This document shows positions 1 through 16,055 of a stretch of DNA of 64,000 nucleotides, piece after piece. The notes under the pieces are model-generated. The model did not search any database and was not told the origin of the DNA. It saw nothing but the letters and a program-made list of their open reading frames with translations. Source of the DNA: Silurus meridionalis (Eukaryota > Chordata > Actinopteri > Siluriformes > Siluridae); the NCBI RefSeq assembly GCF_014805685.1, contig NC_060898.1:9187001-9251000 (forward strand), in the 5' to 3' direction. Both the position numbers and the translations under genes were made by a program. Within the stretch, counting starts at the first letter, position 1. Each line of letters starts with the position of its first letter.

Positions 1-1109
1 TAATATCATATTTCATCATATTTGTTATAACTGGTTAAGTTTGACTCCATGGGCATGCACAGTTTTCACGCTTCATCCCTAAAACGAGGTTTCATTTCCA
101 CCTACAGGCTACTCAAACGATCTGCATGTTTGAAAGTACATATCTGTGTAAGCTACTTTTGTTTGTTATAAAGATGACAGAAAGCTAACAATGGAGTCGT
201 CTCCCTGATGCACACTTCAATCTGTCCTGAGAGTTTCCCCACCAGAGAACCTAACCTCAAACAGTAATGAACCGACAGGCACGAAAACATGCTAAGCTTC
301 TTGCCCAGGCAAATGTGCATAAGAGACAAATGTTTTTACTTACTGTTTTTTTCCCACAATTTATACTCTATCCTGTCTGTCTTGTTGTTCTTTAAATGTT
401 GATATAATTTGACCCTCTACTTAGACCCAGTATTTAATTATGGCCCCCTCTATGATTGAGACTGTTTTATAAAATTCTTCCAGCTACATCCACCAATCAC
501 ATAATCAGTACACATCAGTGACCCAGTATCATTGTTAGCCATACATGTCTATAACAGTTTTGACATACTACATTGTATGCTTTGGATCATGAGCCATTCC
601 TTTCCTAATCCATATTCTTATCTTCCTATTATTCTAGTAAAAGTTAATATTGGTTTCATCTGTCTAAACAATCTTTTGCCTTTTGGTGTCTGAGCTCTCT
701 AGAACATTCCTTTATTTTAAGAATTCAAGTGTTTGAACATCTAGCAAATGCCAGTTTGACATTTGAATTCAATTCTGGACCTTTTATCTCCTTAATTTAT
801 CCCAAAATATGGAAGAAACGTGCAACATATATCCATCTACATCTAATTATTAACCACTTGTCTGATTACTTTGAGCCTGTAAAAAAGGGTAAAAATGGCT
901 ATAATTCCTAAACGATTAATGCAATATGACCACCTTTAACTGAAGCTGAATGTCTTTAGTTAAAACTTTAGTTCAAATGCATACAGAGGCACAGCAAGGT
1001 ATGCAGAGGCAAAATAAGGCAATTTTACTGTATATCCTGGAAAATTCCTTTAACCTCAACAATATGGGGCATTGTCTGTTATATCGTACCATATTACAGG
1101 ACCTCTAAT
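1..1109. other. tcf7 intron or upstream sequence, no gene seen
   Basis: AT-rich sequence with stops in all frames and no recognisable exon or repeat end. It lies upstream of the first visible tcf7 exon, so it is most simply intronic. Confidence 0.5.
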
Positions 1110-1215
1110 AATTTTTTGGCGGCACTATATGCACAAAATTTTGTGGACACTTGATCATCACAACCACATGTAACTTTTGAACATCCCATTCCAGATTAAG
1201 TCCTAACTAAATTAC
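1110..1215. mobile_element. Tc1-like terminal-repeat scrap
   Basis: The stretch reading tatatgcacaaaattttgtg followed by gacacttgatcatcacaacc resembles a common teleost Tc1-like terminal repeat (a 'gtggacacctgaccatcaca' type). No transposase sequence is attached. The assignment rests on remembered pattern only. Confidence 0.3.
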
Positions 1216-1274
1216 AGGGAATATACATTCACTGGCTAAGAAAACAGAAAATGACCATGTACTGTAAATTAAAG

Positions 1275-2062
1275 TACCGTATTTTTCGGACTATAAGCCG
1301 CTACTTTTTTACCACGTTTTGAACCCCGAAGCTTGAACAACGAAGTGGCTAATTCATGGATTTTTCCTGGGGTTTTCCCGGTTTCACAAACTTCAAGCCA
1401 AAAAACTGAACCCTGTAACATTAGACCAATTAAATTTCTGAACGGAAACGAAAAAAACGCACCTCACCTGTGTTCTGAGCTGCACGGCATCGGTAGAAAA
1501 ACTTCCACCGGTGTTGATTTTTAAACGCACGACGATGCAAAAAGATAAACTACAGAGAGAAATACAGTAGTTGTGAAAGGAAGGAGGAAGACAGTGAACA
1601 ATGACTTACTTGGTCGGCTACTGTTTAGATACAAGTCGTTGTAACGCATTGAGTCTGGGTGAAGGGAGAGCTCGCTAACTCCAGTTGCAACAGAAATCAT
1701 ATAAGCACAGACAGGTTTCCGAAACTCATGCTTTTTTTTATTTTTCTTGGCAACAGCGTTACGAGTTAGTCAAAGAAATGAGCACATAATCCTCAGTCTT
1801 ACATGCAGACACACGCAGTAATACCGGAAGAATGCAGTGACGTGCTATTCCCAAAATGCCGCTCTGCTCTTATAGGAGCCACAACATATTTCACCCGTTA
1901 CACCGTGTAACAGACACTGTCTTTCGGTAAAGCCTGTGTAAAGTTCATTAGTTTCAGTATACACAAGGTGCAGCTTATTTATGTTAAAAATAAAAATATT
2001 TGTCAAATTCAGTGGGTGCGGCTGATACAAGTCCGGCGCTTTATAGTCCGGAAATTACGGTA
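1275..2062. mobile_element. Non-autonomous TIR element, copy 1 (TACCGTA...TACGGTA)
   Basis: The left end reads TACCGTATTTTTCGGACTAT and the right end ATAGTCCGGAAATTACGGTA, so the termini are inverted repeats of about 20 bp. The 788-bp interior has no credible ORF. A second copy lies at 54005-54800 in the opposite orientation. Superfamily not assigned. Confidence 0.7.
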
Positions 2063-2268
2063 ACCACTTTTAAAATAATTTTTTTCTCCACATTGATTTC
2101 TTTTTGGAACCTTTAATAGAGGGTTCTAACCTATTTTTTTTTCTTTTTCATGTACTCTTTGTCTGTTAACAACAAACTCCTGCCTATGCCTTCTATCTCG
2201 TCCATTCTTTCAATTGTCCTTTTGCTTCTTTCTTTGCTATGTGTGCATGCTTTTTGGTTTGCACTCAG

Positions 2269-6429
<4,161 letters not shown>

Positions 6430-7378
6430 TCATTATCATTAAACAGTGATGCCCAGAAACTCTTCTGCCTTCAGTGTTTTCATAAGACACTATAAATATT
6501 TTAATGAGACACCAGCTTCTGTGTGTATCACATTGGAAGCAACTTGTTAAAATTTTAAAAATGTATTCAAATGATAATATTTTCTTCCTAAAACTAAAAT
6601 ATATGTTTTTCAAATTTTATTACTCCAGTTTTCCATTTATTTACAAACACATTCTGAGTGCTTTGCCTGGAAACTTTCATCCAAACTCCACAGTGTCAAG
6701 TATGTTTGAAGAACAGTGAATCATGCCTCATTTTTGCTGTTTTATAAGTATTAAATTTTGACTTGATTCAGAAAAGAAATGTGCAAAACATTTTCAAGTA
6801 ATATTGGAGGGTTTATAGTGAATTAATGCAGCTCATCAAACTATTGTGTTCATTTACTTCAAATTTAACTTCTTTATTTTTTTTTCTATGTAAATCTTTT
6901 TTTTTTCTATATATTTTTACACAGGTGGTGATTTTATTTTTTTTCTTTGGTGACATCCATTTTTAATATATTAAACATTTTGGAACTTTGTGAATTTAAT
7001 TCTTTATGGCAGTGTTAAAAAGAAATCTCAATTTTTTTACCAACCCTAAAAGAACTAAACAGATTAATTTATGAATACCTCTGATTAAATATTAAGAAAT
7101 TATTGTTGTGTTAAGGTATTGCATTTCCCAATGTACTGCATCTATTGACCTACATGCATTGAAGTGTGTTTAAATGGGTTTCCATTCTTTTCTTTGCACA
7201 TTCTTAATGCCTTTAGGAAGTATTTACATAATAATTGACATAATTATGACTGTGATTTATCTCAAAGCGTTATAAATGGTCTTTATTCTGCAAAGATTCT
7301 CTGAAATGAAATGGTTTTGTTATATTTATTTTGTTATAAAATTATATTTTTGTCAAATTAAAAGTAAAAAAACAACAA
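6430..7378 (+). other. tcf7: Probable tcf7 3' UTR and downstream sequence
   Basis: AT-rich, with no ORF beyond chance. Possible polyadenylation signals are ATTAAA at 6750-6755 and 6970-6975. The true transcript end cannot be fixed from sequence. Confidence 0.4.
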
Positions 7379-8233
7379 CACATTTCCACAAATATTACAC
7401 ACATTTACACAAATATAATGGTCAGGTAATGAGCAAACAGTATTAACTGGACCATGCTAAGACAAAACCTTCTAACTATAATGAGTGTCACAAATCAGGT
7501 GGACAAAAGCATACTAAGGATTGTAAATAACTGGTACGAACCAGGTGTGTAATGGTCACCTATAACACTGGTAGTTTGGCACACTTGCCCAAAGCCATGG
7601 AAATAGCCTAGTTTAGGTGTACATTTATCTGTGCACTGATTAGTTCTCTTGACACCTGCTGGGAGTATTTCTCTATCTATATAACTTTATTTTCTTTTAT
7701 GAACCTGGCTCTGATCCAGACCTAGATGCAGAGACTGCAAGTGCTCAATGATGTAAATCTCTTGTACTTTCTCCCCCCAAATACCTGTGTGATCAAATGG
7801 CTAATGCAATGCCATTATTAAGGACAGACCGACACTCAGGGGTTATTGTAAACAATTTAACCCTAATGTCACTCCTAATAATAAAACAGACATCAGAACA
7901 AAATCTTCTCTCTTTTCACATAGCTTTTCTTTCAGCCTTTTACACTGTAGGGTGTGACCTAAAATGAATTCTTTAATTCTGCTAGCAATCTCACGTTGCC
8001 TATTTCTGGATAATGCAGTAGTTTACAAGGTTCCCACAACAATATATCCTTATTCAACCCTGCCTACAGTTGTCTTTAACAACTTATGAACACTATATTA
8101 GACTAAAATCATTTTTCGATGTACAAAACAAATCGGCTATCCTGTTTTAGCCCATGCCCACCTAAGATTTTTTTTTTTATTTTACCACAATTTTTAGAAG
8201 ATTCACAAACTTCATGATCTTCACGATGATGAT
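7379..8233. other. Intergenic, nothing recognised
   Basis: Between the tcf7 end and the Tc1 cluster I see no exon, repeat terminus or simple repeat that I can name. Confidence 0.4.
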
Positions 8234-9190
<957 letters not shown>

Positions 9191-9224
9191 CTGACTGTAG
9201 ATAACAATATATCAGATCAGCAAT

Positions 9225-9420
9225 TGCAATTACTGTCAGCTGTCAAACTATAGGCCAAAATCAAACCTCCCGTTAATCTTGAAGATACTAGAAAAGGTTG
9301 CATACAACAGATATGTTCATACCTACATAGGGATAACATTCGTGATATGTATTGTATCGGTCAGGATTTATGACTAATGAAAGACATGCTTGCTGGACCT
9401 GCCTGAGCCATATCGGTGAC
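9225..9420 (+). mobile_element. LINE reverse-transcriptase scrap
   Basis: Plus-strand translation gives S-N-Y-R-P-K-S-N-L-P followed by ILKILEKV, the conserved start of non-LTR reverse transcriptases (usually SNYRPISLLP...SKILEKVV). A piece resembling QSGF follows. It is surrounded by unrelated sequence and non-coding. Confidence 0.6.
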
Positions 9421-9714
9421 CTATTTTTTCACAGAATTCTCTTCAAATGCAAACCCACTTGCTGCCACTGATGATGGTTCCAAATAAAGACCCTACAAAT
9501 ATATAAGATTACTATGGAGGGTTAGACTAAAGAAGTATGAAGATGTTTTTGGTCTATATTGTGTGCATAATCATTTTCCAAATTATGTTTTCATGAAAAT
9601 CTTTATTGTTGAAGAGATACAATGCTATAAATAAGTTCCAAACTATTTTTCAAAAAAGTGCAATTTGTCACTCTCAGGGGAATTACAACTTTCTCAAAAA
9701 TGTGGGCAATTACA

Positions 9715-9804
9715 GAAGTTAGTTCTTATAAGGGATTTTTCTTCATTCGTCTCAATCTAACAGTAAACAAAAATATTTAAACAAATAGAAATTTAAAAAC
9801 AATA

Positions 9805-9885
<81 letters not shown>

Positions 9886-9981
9886 TTTTGTATATTGTTT
9901 TAAATTTTTATTTGTTTAAATATTTTTGTTTACTGTTAGATTGAGACGAATGAAGAAAAATCCCTTATAAGAACTAACTTC
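9715..9981. repeat. Long inverted repeat around a (TA)n core
   Basis: Left arm 9715-9787 and the reverse complement of the right arm (ending 9981) agree base for base over about 73 bp, then imperfectly for about 20 more towards the centre. The centre, 9808-9882, is (TA)n. The outer words are gaagttagttcttataaggg and cccttataagaactaacttc. It abuts the broken end of a Tc1 copy. Confidence 0.9.
9808..9882 (+). repeat. Microsatellite (TA)n
   Basis: About 37 TA units at the centre of a long inverted repeat. Confidence 0.97.
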
Positions 9982-10908
9982 ATGATTTCAAACGTAATGG
10001 TTTGAAATCATGCATGACACGAAAGGTTCCCCTGCTTAAACCAGCACATGTCCAGGCACGTCTTAAGTTTGCCAATGACCATTTGGATGATCCAGAGTAG
10101 TCATGGGAGAAAGTCATGTGGTCAGATGAGACCAAAATAGAACTTTTGGGTCAAATTCCACTAAACATGTTTGGAGGAAGAAGAATGATGAGTACCATTC
10201 CAAGAACACCATCCTTACTGTGAAGCATGGGGGTGGTAGCATCATGCTTTGGGGGTGTTTTTCTGCACATGGGACAGGGCGACTGTACTGTATTAAGGGG
10301 AGGATGACCGGGGCTATTTATTGCGAGATTTTGGGGAACAACCCCAAAATCTTCCCTCAGTTAGAGCATTGAAGATGGGTCGAGGCTGGGTCTTCCAATA
10401 TGACAATGACCCAAAGCACACAGCCAGGATAACCAAGGAGTGGCTCTGTAAGAAGCATATCAAGGTTTTGGCGTGGCCTAGCCAGTCTCCAGACTAAATC
10501 CAATAGATAATCGTTGGAGGGAGCTCAAACTCTGTGTTTCTCAGCGACAGGCCAGAAACCTGACTGATCTAGAGAAGATCTGTGTGGAGGAGTGGGCCAA
10601 AATCCCTCCTGCAGTGTGTGCAAACCTGGTGAAAAACTACTGGAAACGTTTGACCTCTGTAATTGCAAACAAAGGCTACTGTACCAAATATTAACATTGA
10701 CTTTCTCAGGTGTTCAAATACTTATTTGCAGCTGTATCATACAAATAAATATATCATACATTGTGATTTCTGGATTTTTTTTTTTTTTAGATTATGTCTC
10801 TCACAGTGGACATGCACCTACGATGACAATTTCAGACCCCTCCATGATTTCTAAGTGGGAGAACTTGCAAAATAGCAGAGTGCAAAATACTTATTTTCCT
10901 CACTGTAT
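9982..10908 (+). mobile_element. 5'-truncated Tc1-like transposon (same family as 43733-45208)
   Basis: This copy matches the 44300-45208 copy closely but begins mid-transposase at the word for 'KSCM(A/T)RK', just after a small palindrome (catgatttcaaac / gtttgaaatcatg). The frame has premature stops and small indels, for example a duplicated ccaaaatcttcc near 10345 and TAA instead of a Leu/Asn codon before the last catalytic region. The right terminus, ttattttcctcactg, is intact and followed by TA. Confidence 0.85.
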
Positions 10909-10911
10909 ATA

Positions 10912-11989
10912 CACTCACTGGCCACTTTATTAGGTACACCTTACTAGTACGGGTTTAGACCCCCTTTTGCCTTCAGAACTGCCTTAATCCTTTGTGGCAT
11001 AAATTCAACAAGGTTCTGGAAACATTCTTCAGAGATTTTGGTCCATATTGACATGATAGCATCACGCAGTTGCTGTCGGCTGCACATCCATGATGCGAAA
11101 CTCCTGTTCCACCACATCCCAAAGGTGCTCTATTGGATTGAGGTCTGGTGACTGTGGAGGTCATTTGAGTACAGTGAACTCATTGTCATGTTCAAGAAAC
11201 CAGTCTGAGATGATTCGCGCTTTATAACATGGCGCGTTATCCTGCTGGAAGTAGCCATCAGAAGATGGGTAAACTGTGGTCATAAAGGGATGGACATTGT
11301 CAGCAACAATACTCAGGTAAGGCTGTGGTGTTGACACGATGCTCAATTTGTACTAATGGGCCCAAAGTGTGCCAAGAAAATATCCCCCACACCATTACAC
11401 CACCACCACCAGCCTGAACCCTTGATACAAGGCAGGATGGATCTATGCTTTCATGTTGTTGATGCCAAATTCTGACCCTACCATCCGAATGTCGCAGCAG
11501 AAATCGACACTCATTAGACCAGGCAACGTTTTTCCAATCTCCTATTGTCCAATTTTGCTGAGCCTGTGCGAATTGTAGCCTCAGTTTCATGTTCTTAGCT
11601 GTCAGGAGTGGCACCCGGTGTGGTCTTCTGCTGCTGTAGCCCATTCGCCTCAAGGTTCAACGTGTTGTGCATTCAGAGATGCTCTTCTGTATCCTCGGTT
11701 GTAACAAGTGGTTATTTGAGTTACTGTTGCCTTTCTATCGGCTCAAACCAGTCTGGCCATTCTCCTCTGAACTCTGGCATCAACAAGGCATTTGCGCCCA
11801 CAGAACTGCCGCTCACTGAATATTTTCTCTTTTTTGGACCATTCTTTGTAAACCCTAGAGATGATTGTGTGTAAAAATCCCAGTAGATCAGCAGTTTCTG
11901 AAATACAAAGACCAGCACGTCTAGCACCAACAACCATGCCTAAATGCATGTAGTTGGTCAGGTGTACCTAATAAAGTGGCCGGTGAGTG
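10912..11989 (-). mobile_element. Full-length Tc1-like transposon, DD36E spacing, inactive
   Basis: The termini are CACTCACTGGCCACTTTATT and AATAAAGTGGCCGGTGAGTG, each flanked by TA, so the element is complete at 1,078 bp. The transposase is antisense. It opens with a helix-turn-helix region near 11940-11720 (VVGARRAGLCISETADLLGF), continues with the D-E-S-like block near 11520 (WSNECRFLLRHSDGRVRIW), GGGGVMVWGIFSWH, then GYFQQDNAPCYKARIISDW, and [14 protein letters not shown] near 11115. Thirty-six residues separate the second Asp from Glu. It is dead: the first catalytic Asp is Asn (W-S-N-E), a Trp codon is TGA near 11160, and frames shift between blocks. Confidence 0.9.
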
Positions 11990-12001
11990 TATGTGTGTGT
12001 A

Positions 12002-12005
<4 letters not shown>

Positions 12006-12066
<61 letters not shown>
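12006..12066 (+). repeat. Microsatellite (TA)n
   Basis: About 30 TA units 17 bp to the right of a Tc1 terminus. Confidence 0.97.
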
Positions 12067-12069
<3 letters not shown>

Positions 12070-12079
12070 TATCCATGAC

Positions 12080-12920
12080 CCACCCATCCATAGAATTAAT
12101 CAGATCTTCAGTCTTGATATTTTCTCATTCAATTGTAGTTGAAGCAGGCACCAAAGCTTCCCAGATGTTGTCTAAAGATGTGTATTGTTTTCCCTTATTG
12201 TGAATCTTAGGCTTAAGAAGGGCTCACAAGTTTTCAATTGTGTTTAAATCAGATGTACAACGGGCCAGGCTATTATTCTGTCATCTGTGACATCTTTTCT
12301 GGAAAGTGAAAGTGGTCTTGAGTGGTACTCCTAAAATCAACTGATAATGTGTATAAAAGACACTAGTCACAGAATCAACCTCTTCCAGTCAAACCTCCCC
12401 ACCACCAAACCTCCCCACCCACACCAAAAGAACTGTCAAAGAATGACTGGTGTACTTTATACCCATAATGAGTTGATATTAGGAGTTCTTTCCTAAAGAG
12501 ACAGGAATAATTTGGATCAATGAGAGTCAAAATTCTGTCTGGTTGGTACGGAATCAAATACTTATTTTACTTGATTAAATACAAATTAATTTATAACATT
12601 TTTTTATTGTTTTAATGGATTTTCTTATATTCTGTCTCTGTTAAAATAAATCTACCATAAAAATTCTAGACCAGGGGTGCCCCGTCGATTGCAATCTACT
12701 GGTTGATCGCAAAGGTAGTGTTGGTAAATCACATGACATTAAAAAAGAGGTATTTATTTATGTATTTTTATAGTAGGTATATCATTTTGACTTGGTCATT
12801 TTATAAGTAGCTCACATGCTGAAACAGTGTGTGCACCCTTGTTCTAGACTGTTCATTTCTTTGTAAGTGGGTAAACTCACAAAATCTGCATGGGATCAAA
12901 TTATTATTTCCCCCACTGTG
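12080..12920. mobile_element. Non-autonomous or gutted Tc1-like element interrupted by a MITE
   Basis: The stretch 12545-12671 (atcaaatacttattttactt and onward) continues at 12850-12918 (tttctttgtaagtgggtaaa ... cccccactgtg). Together they look like the right terminal region of a teleost Tc1-like family, split by the hAT MITE at 12672-12841. The interior keeps no transposase frame. The left boundary is approximate. Confidence 0.6.
12672..12841. mobile_element. Small hAT MITE (170 bp) with 8-bp target duplication
   Basis: It starts CAGGGGTGCCC and ends GTGTGCACCCTTG, flanked on both sides by the exact octamer TTCTAGAC (12664-12671 and 12842-12849). Eight-base duplications and CAGGGGTG ends are hAT hallmarks. 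Confidence 0.88.
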
Positions 12921-12966
12921 TGAGTTGCTGTGGCTAAGGGTGTCTGCTAAATACTATAAATGTAAT
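12920..12966. mobile_element. SINE-tail scrap
   Basis: The words ggctaagggtgtctgctaaa and tactataaatgtaata resemble a degraded antisense copy of the SINE tail at 22950-22993. Confidence 0.4.
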
Positions 12967-13139
12967 AAAAAAAAAAATTAAAAAAAAACTTGACATTATA
13001 TAATCCATATAAAACCAATGCATAGGCACTAATGAACCCCAATTCAATCAGAATACTATTTGAACTGAGTGCTGATTACAAGTAGGCAACTCAGCTATTT
13101 AGTCCAGAGGATACAGTATCCATGGGAATGGATGTGAAG

Positions 13140-13480
13140 AGAAAAGCTTTCCACTTTGAGTCCATTTTAGGCCCAGAGAAGATGATATTTCTGGATCATG
13201 TTTATATATGCCATTCTCTTTGCATCATTGAGCTTTAACCGGCATTTGTGAATGACACAGCTAACTGTGTTCACAGACAATGATTTTTAAATGTGTTTCT
13301 GAGTAATTTCCATTAAAGAACTGATTTAACTGCAGTCCCACCTTAGGGCCCAAACATCATGAGCATCCAATATTAATTTTTTTGCCCTTGTCTCTTGTCA
13401 GTACACTTATCTACCAATTTAGTTCATCCTTAGTTTAAAATTTCACCCTTGCTTGGCCACTCCAAAGTAATGATCATCTT
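13140..13480 (-). mobile_element. Remnant of the 29931-31727 Tc1-like family
   Basis: Words such as gggcccaaacatcatgagca and catccaatattaattttttt parallel ggctcaaagatcacgggcat and catccaatattgtttttcgg at 30950-30980. No terminus remains. Confidence 0.55.
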
Positions 13481-15728
13481 CTTAAATCCTTTTTTGTGGC
13501 AAAATAGATTGGAATTTATAGCTCTCCATATTGCAGTCTTAAACCTTATACTTTTAAACAATTAAATCTCCAAAATCTTTGCAGTCAATTAATTTAATTC
13601 TAAACACAGTAATATGCACACTTGTGCATCTAGGTTATTGCTATATCTCTTTTATTCCCCTACAACATTTCAATTTGATTTGAATTTCATTGGTTGTCAC
13701 ATAACATTAAACAATTAAAACATTGTGATGACAACAATGACAACCTTTGAGTTCAAGACAAAAAGAGTTTATTTACAGGAATGGAGTGTAAATAGTTTTG
13801 GTCTTGGTGGACTAGATCTGCATAAAAGACTGATCTTTTAACCATGTCCGAACATAGGTATGTTATGAACCATTTTGAAGCAGCAAAGTGGTTCATAACA
13901 TACCTATGTATGTTATTTTATTTAAAAGTACTAAAACTATTTTGATGTTTTTCACTTAAATCACTTTGCGATTTAAGTAATGTATCTTAATAAAAAAAAT
14001 ATACCTTGAAGCTTGAAGAATATTCTAATGCCAAAGAGTTGTTTTGCATATATGCATGTTACAGACCTTACCTGGAGCTGCTTTGTATGTTGGCACAGAT
14101 GACAGAAGTTTGCTAGATGGTCACTTTGTTAAGTATGAGTACTAATTACTCACTAACCCAGCAGTTGTGCAGCCAATGCCTGTCATCACTACATAAGAAA
14201 AATGTAAAGAATACATGAATGAATAGCCCTCTGGCTATGTCCCTGCACTGCGCTCTGCTCCTGCAGACTAGAAGCAGCCTTCTGTGGCTAACACACTGAC
14301 TAGGAACAAGCACCTCATATTACCCTGCTTCAAAACAACTGGAATAACAGTAACACTATATGACCTCATATTTATACTTTCATTTAAACAGGTGGTAATT
14401 TTAATGGAATTATTACCATTACAATTATAAGGTAGGTAGAATAAAACAAGTCATATTCTGGCTACAGATAGAACAAACTAAGAACCATTAATGAATTAGT
14501 TAAAACTTTTTTTGCAGATTATAAAATAAAAACTTTATTTCAGTAACAAAGACAGCAAGCAAGCAAAAAAAAATTAAAAATAATAATAATACTCTACAGT
14601 CCATGACTTGTGTCTAATGTAAGTTATGCACTTTTGCTCACATGTTGGTCTTATGCAACATTAAAAATAAACACTTTTCATTCATTTCATATGAACTTAA
14701 AATGTTACTGGTAATAGAGCAACCCTGATGCTAACCAACATAAGCAGTGTCATGCAGTGATGCAAAGCAACAGTACAACAATTATGTAATCTTAAAATAT
14801 AAGTATTATTAACTGACCTCAATATGCTTCTGCAGGTTTGATGATGAGTTTTATAAGATGGCAGTTCAGTCACCTTTGGCAAAAAAAAAGCTTACACTGC
14901 ATAATAAAGCTGTTGCTTTTCTTGCACTCAAAGACAAGTCATCACTTAAAAATGGCCAGGGAGTTGTTTCATAAGAATTCAAGACATTTTGCTTTCAAGC
15001 TGGGTCTGCATCACTGGCATCCAGGGGTGCTGCTAGGGTTTCTGGGCCCCTGGCTAATTTGTACTCTGGTCTCCAAAGGCCTCATCCCCCAAATATCTGA
15101 ACTTTTTTCTACATTTAACAACAATTATTATCAATAGGTATAACAATTATTGTCTATTCAGTGAGAGACAATAACTAAATTTTAACAGTTTATGAAATTA
15201 ACTGAAATGATGCATACTGTATACAGTAAAGCAATCACTACCACTGTATGCACTCTCTCACACAAAGACAACTGAAACACCGTTTGGATTATTATAATCA
15301 GAGTGATAAGGAAAGAAAAGGGAATAAGATTCACACAACAGCAGCTCCATTATATTTAGTTAATTATTTTAACCAAATCAGTTCCATTCATGAATCATTC
15401 AGGCTGGTTTTATTGAGTTTCTTTAATTCTTTGAAATGAACTGACTATTCATTATTACAACAATCTGATATTAATCCTTCAAAATTTCATAAACATAATT
15501 TAAATTTAGATTTATTCCGTTGTTGAATAAATAAAAAGCTGTTCCAGATTTTTCCAAACCTTTATACATAACTACTTTCTTTGTGAAGCTCAGTGATGTT
15601 CCATTACTATTGCTTGATTGCATGAAAAATATAGATTTTTTAAAATACTGTTTCAACTTCCAGTGAATAAACATTGGGGTGAGTAACTGATAGAATTTCA
15701 ATTTTATTTTAATTAAAACATATATGGA
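13481..15728. other. Intergenic, no gene seen
   Basis: AT-rich DNA with scattered simple-sequence runs and one perfect palindrome (13853-13908). Chance ORFs have no exon-like borders. Confidence 0.4.
13853..13908. repeat. Perfect 20-bp snap-back palindrome
   Basis: Left arm 13853-13872 (cataggtatgttatgaacca) and right arm 13889-13908 (tggttcataacatacctatg) are exact reverse complements with a 16-nt loop. Confidence 0.95.
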
Positions 15729-15729
15729 T

Positions 15730-16055
15730 TAGAGACAGTGGCATTGAGTAAAAGACAGGAGGTGGAGCTGGAGGTAGCAAAGCTGAAGATGTTGAGGTTT
15801 TTATTGGGAGTGACCAGGATTTATTAGAGGGACAGTGCATGTAGGACTGGGGTAGGGGGGGGTTTGAACATGTGCAGAGGAAGGACATGGGGTGTATCAG
15901 TAAGAGAATGGAGCCACCAGAAAGAAGGAAAAGAGGAAGACCAAGGAGGCGGTTTATGGATGTGGTGAGGAAAGACATGCAGGTAGTTGGGGTGAATAGG
16001 ACAGGGTGCTATAGAGACGGATGATCCGCTGTGGCGACCCCAAATATGAGAAGCC
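15730..16055 (+). mobile_element. RTE-type LINE, 3' fragment, sense orientation
   Basis: Decayed coding for the same C-terminal region seen at 58709-59281: E-V-A-K-L-K-M-L-R-F near 15768, R-K-R-G-R-P-R-R-R-F-M-D-V-V near 15927-15970, then the terminal words ggatgatccgctgtggcgac and cccaaatatgagaagcc. The usual GAA tail is missing or mutated. Confidence 0.8.

Noticed and set aside
14838..15137. 99-residue ORF in intergenic DNA
   Set aside because: No similarity that I recognise, no exon borders, and AT-rich codon content like its surroundings.
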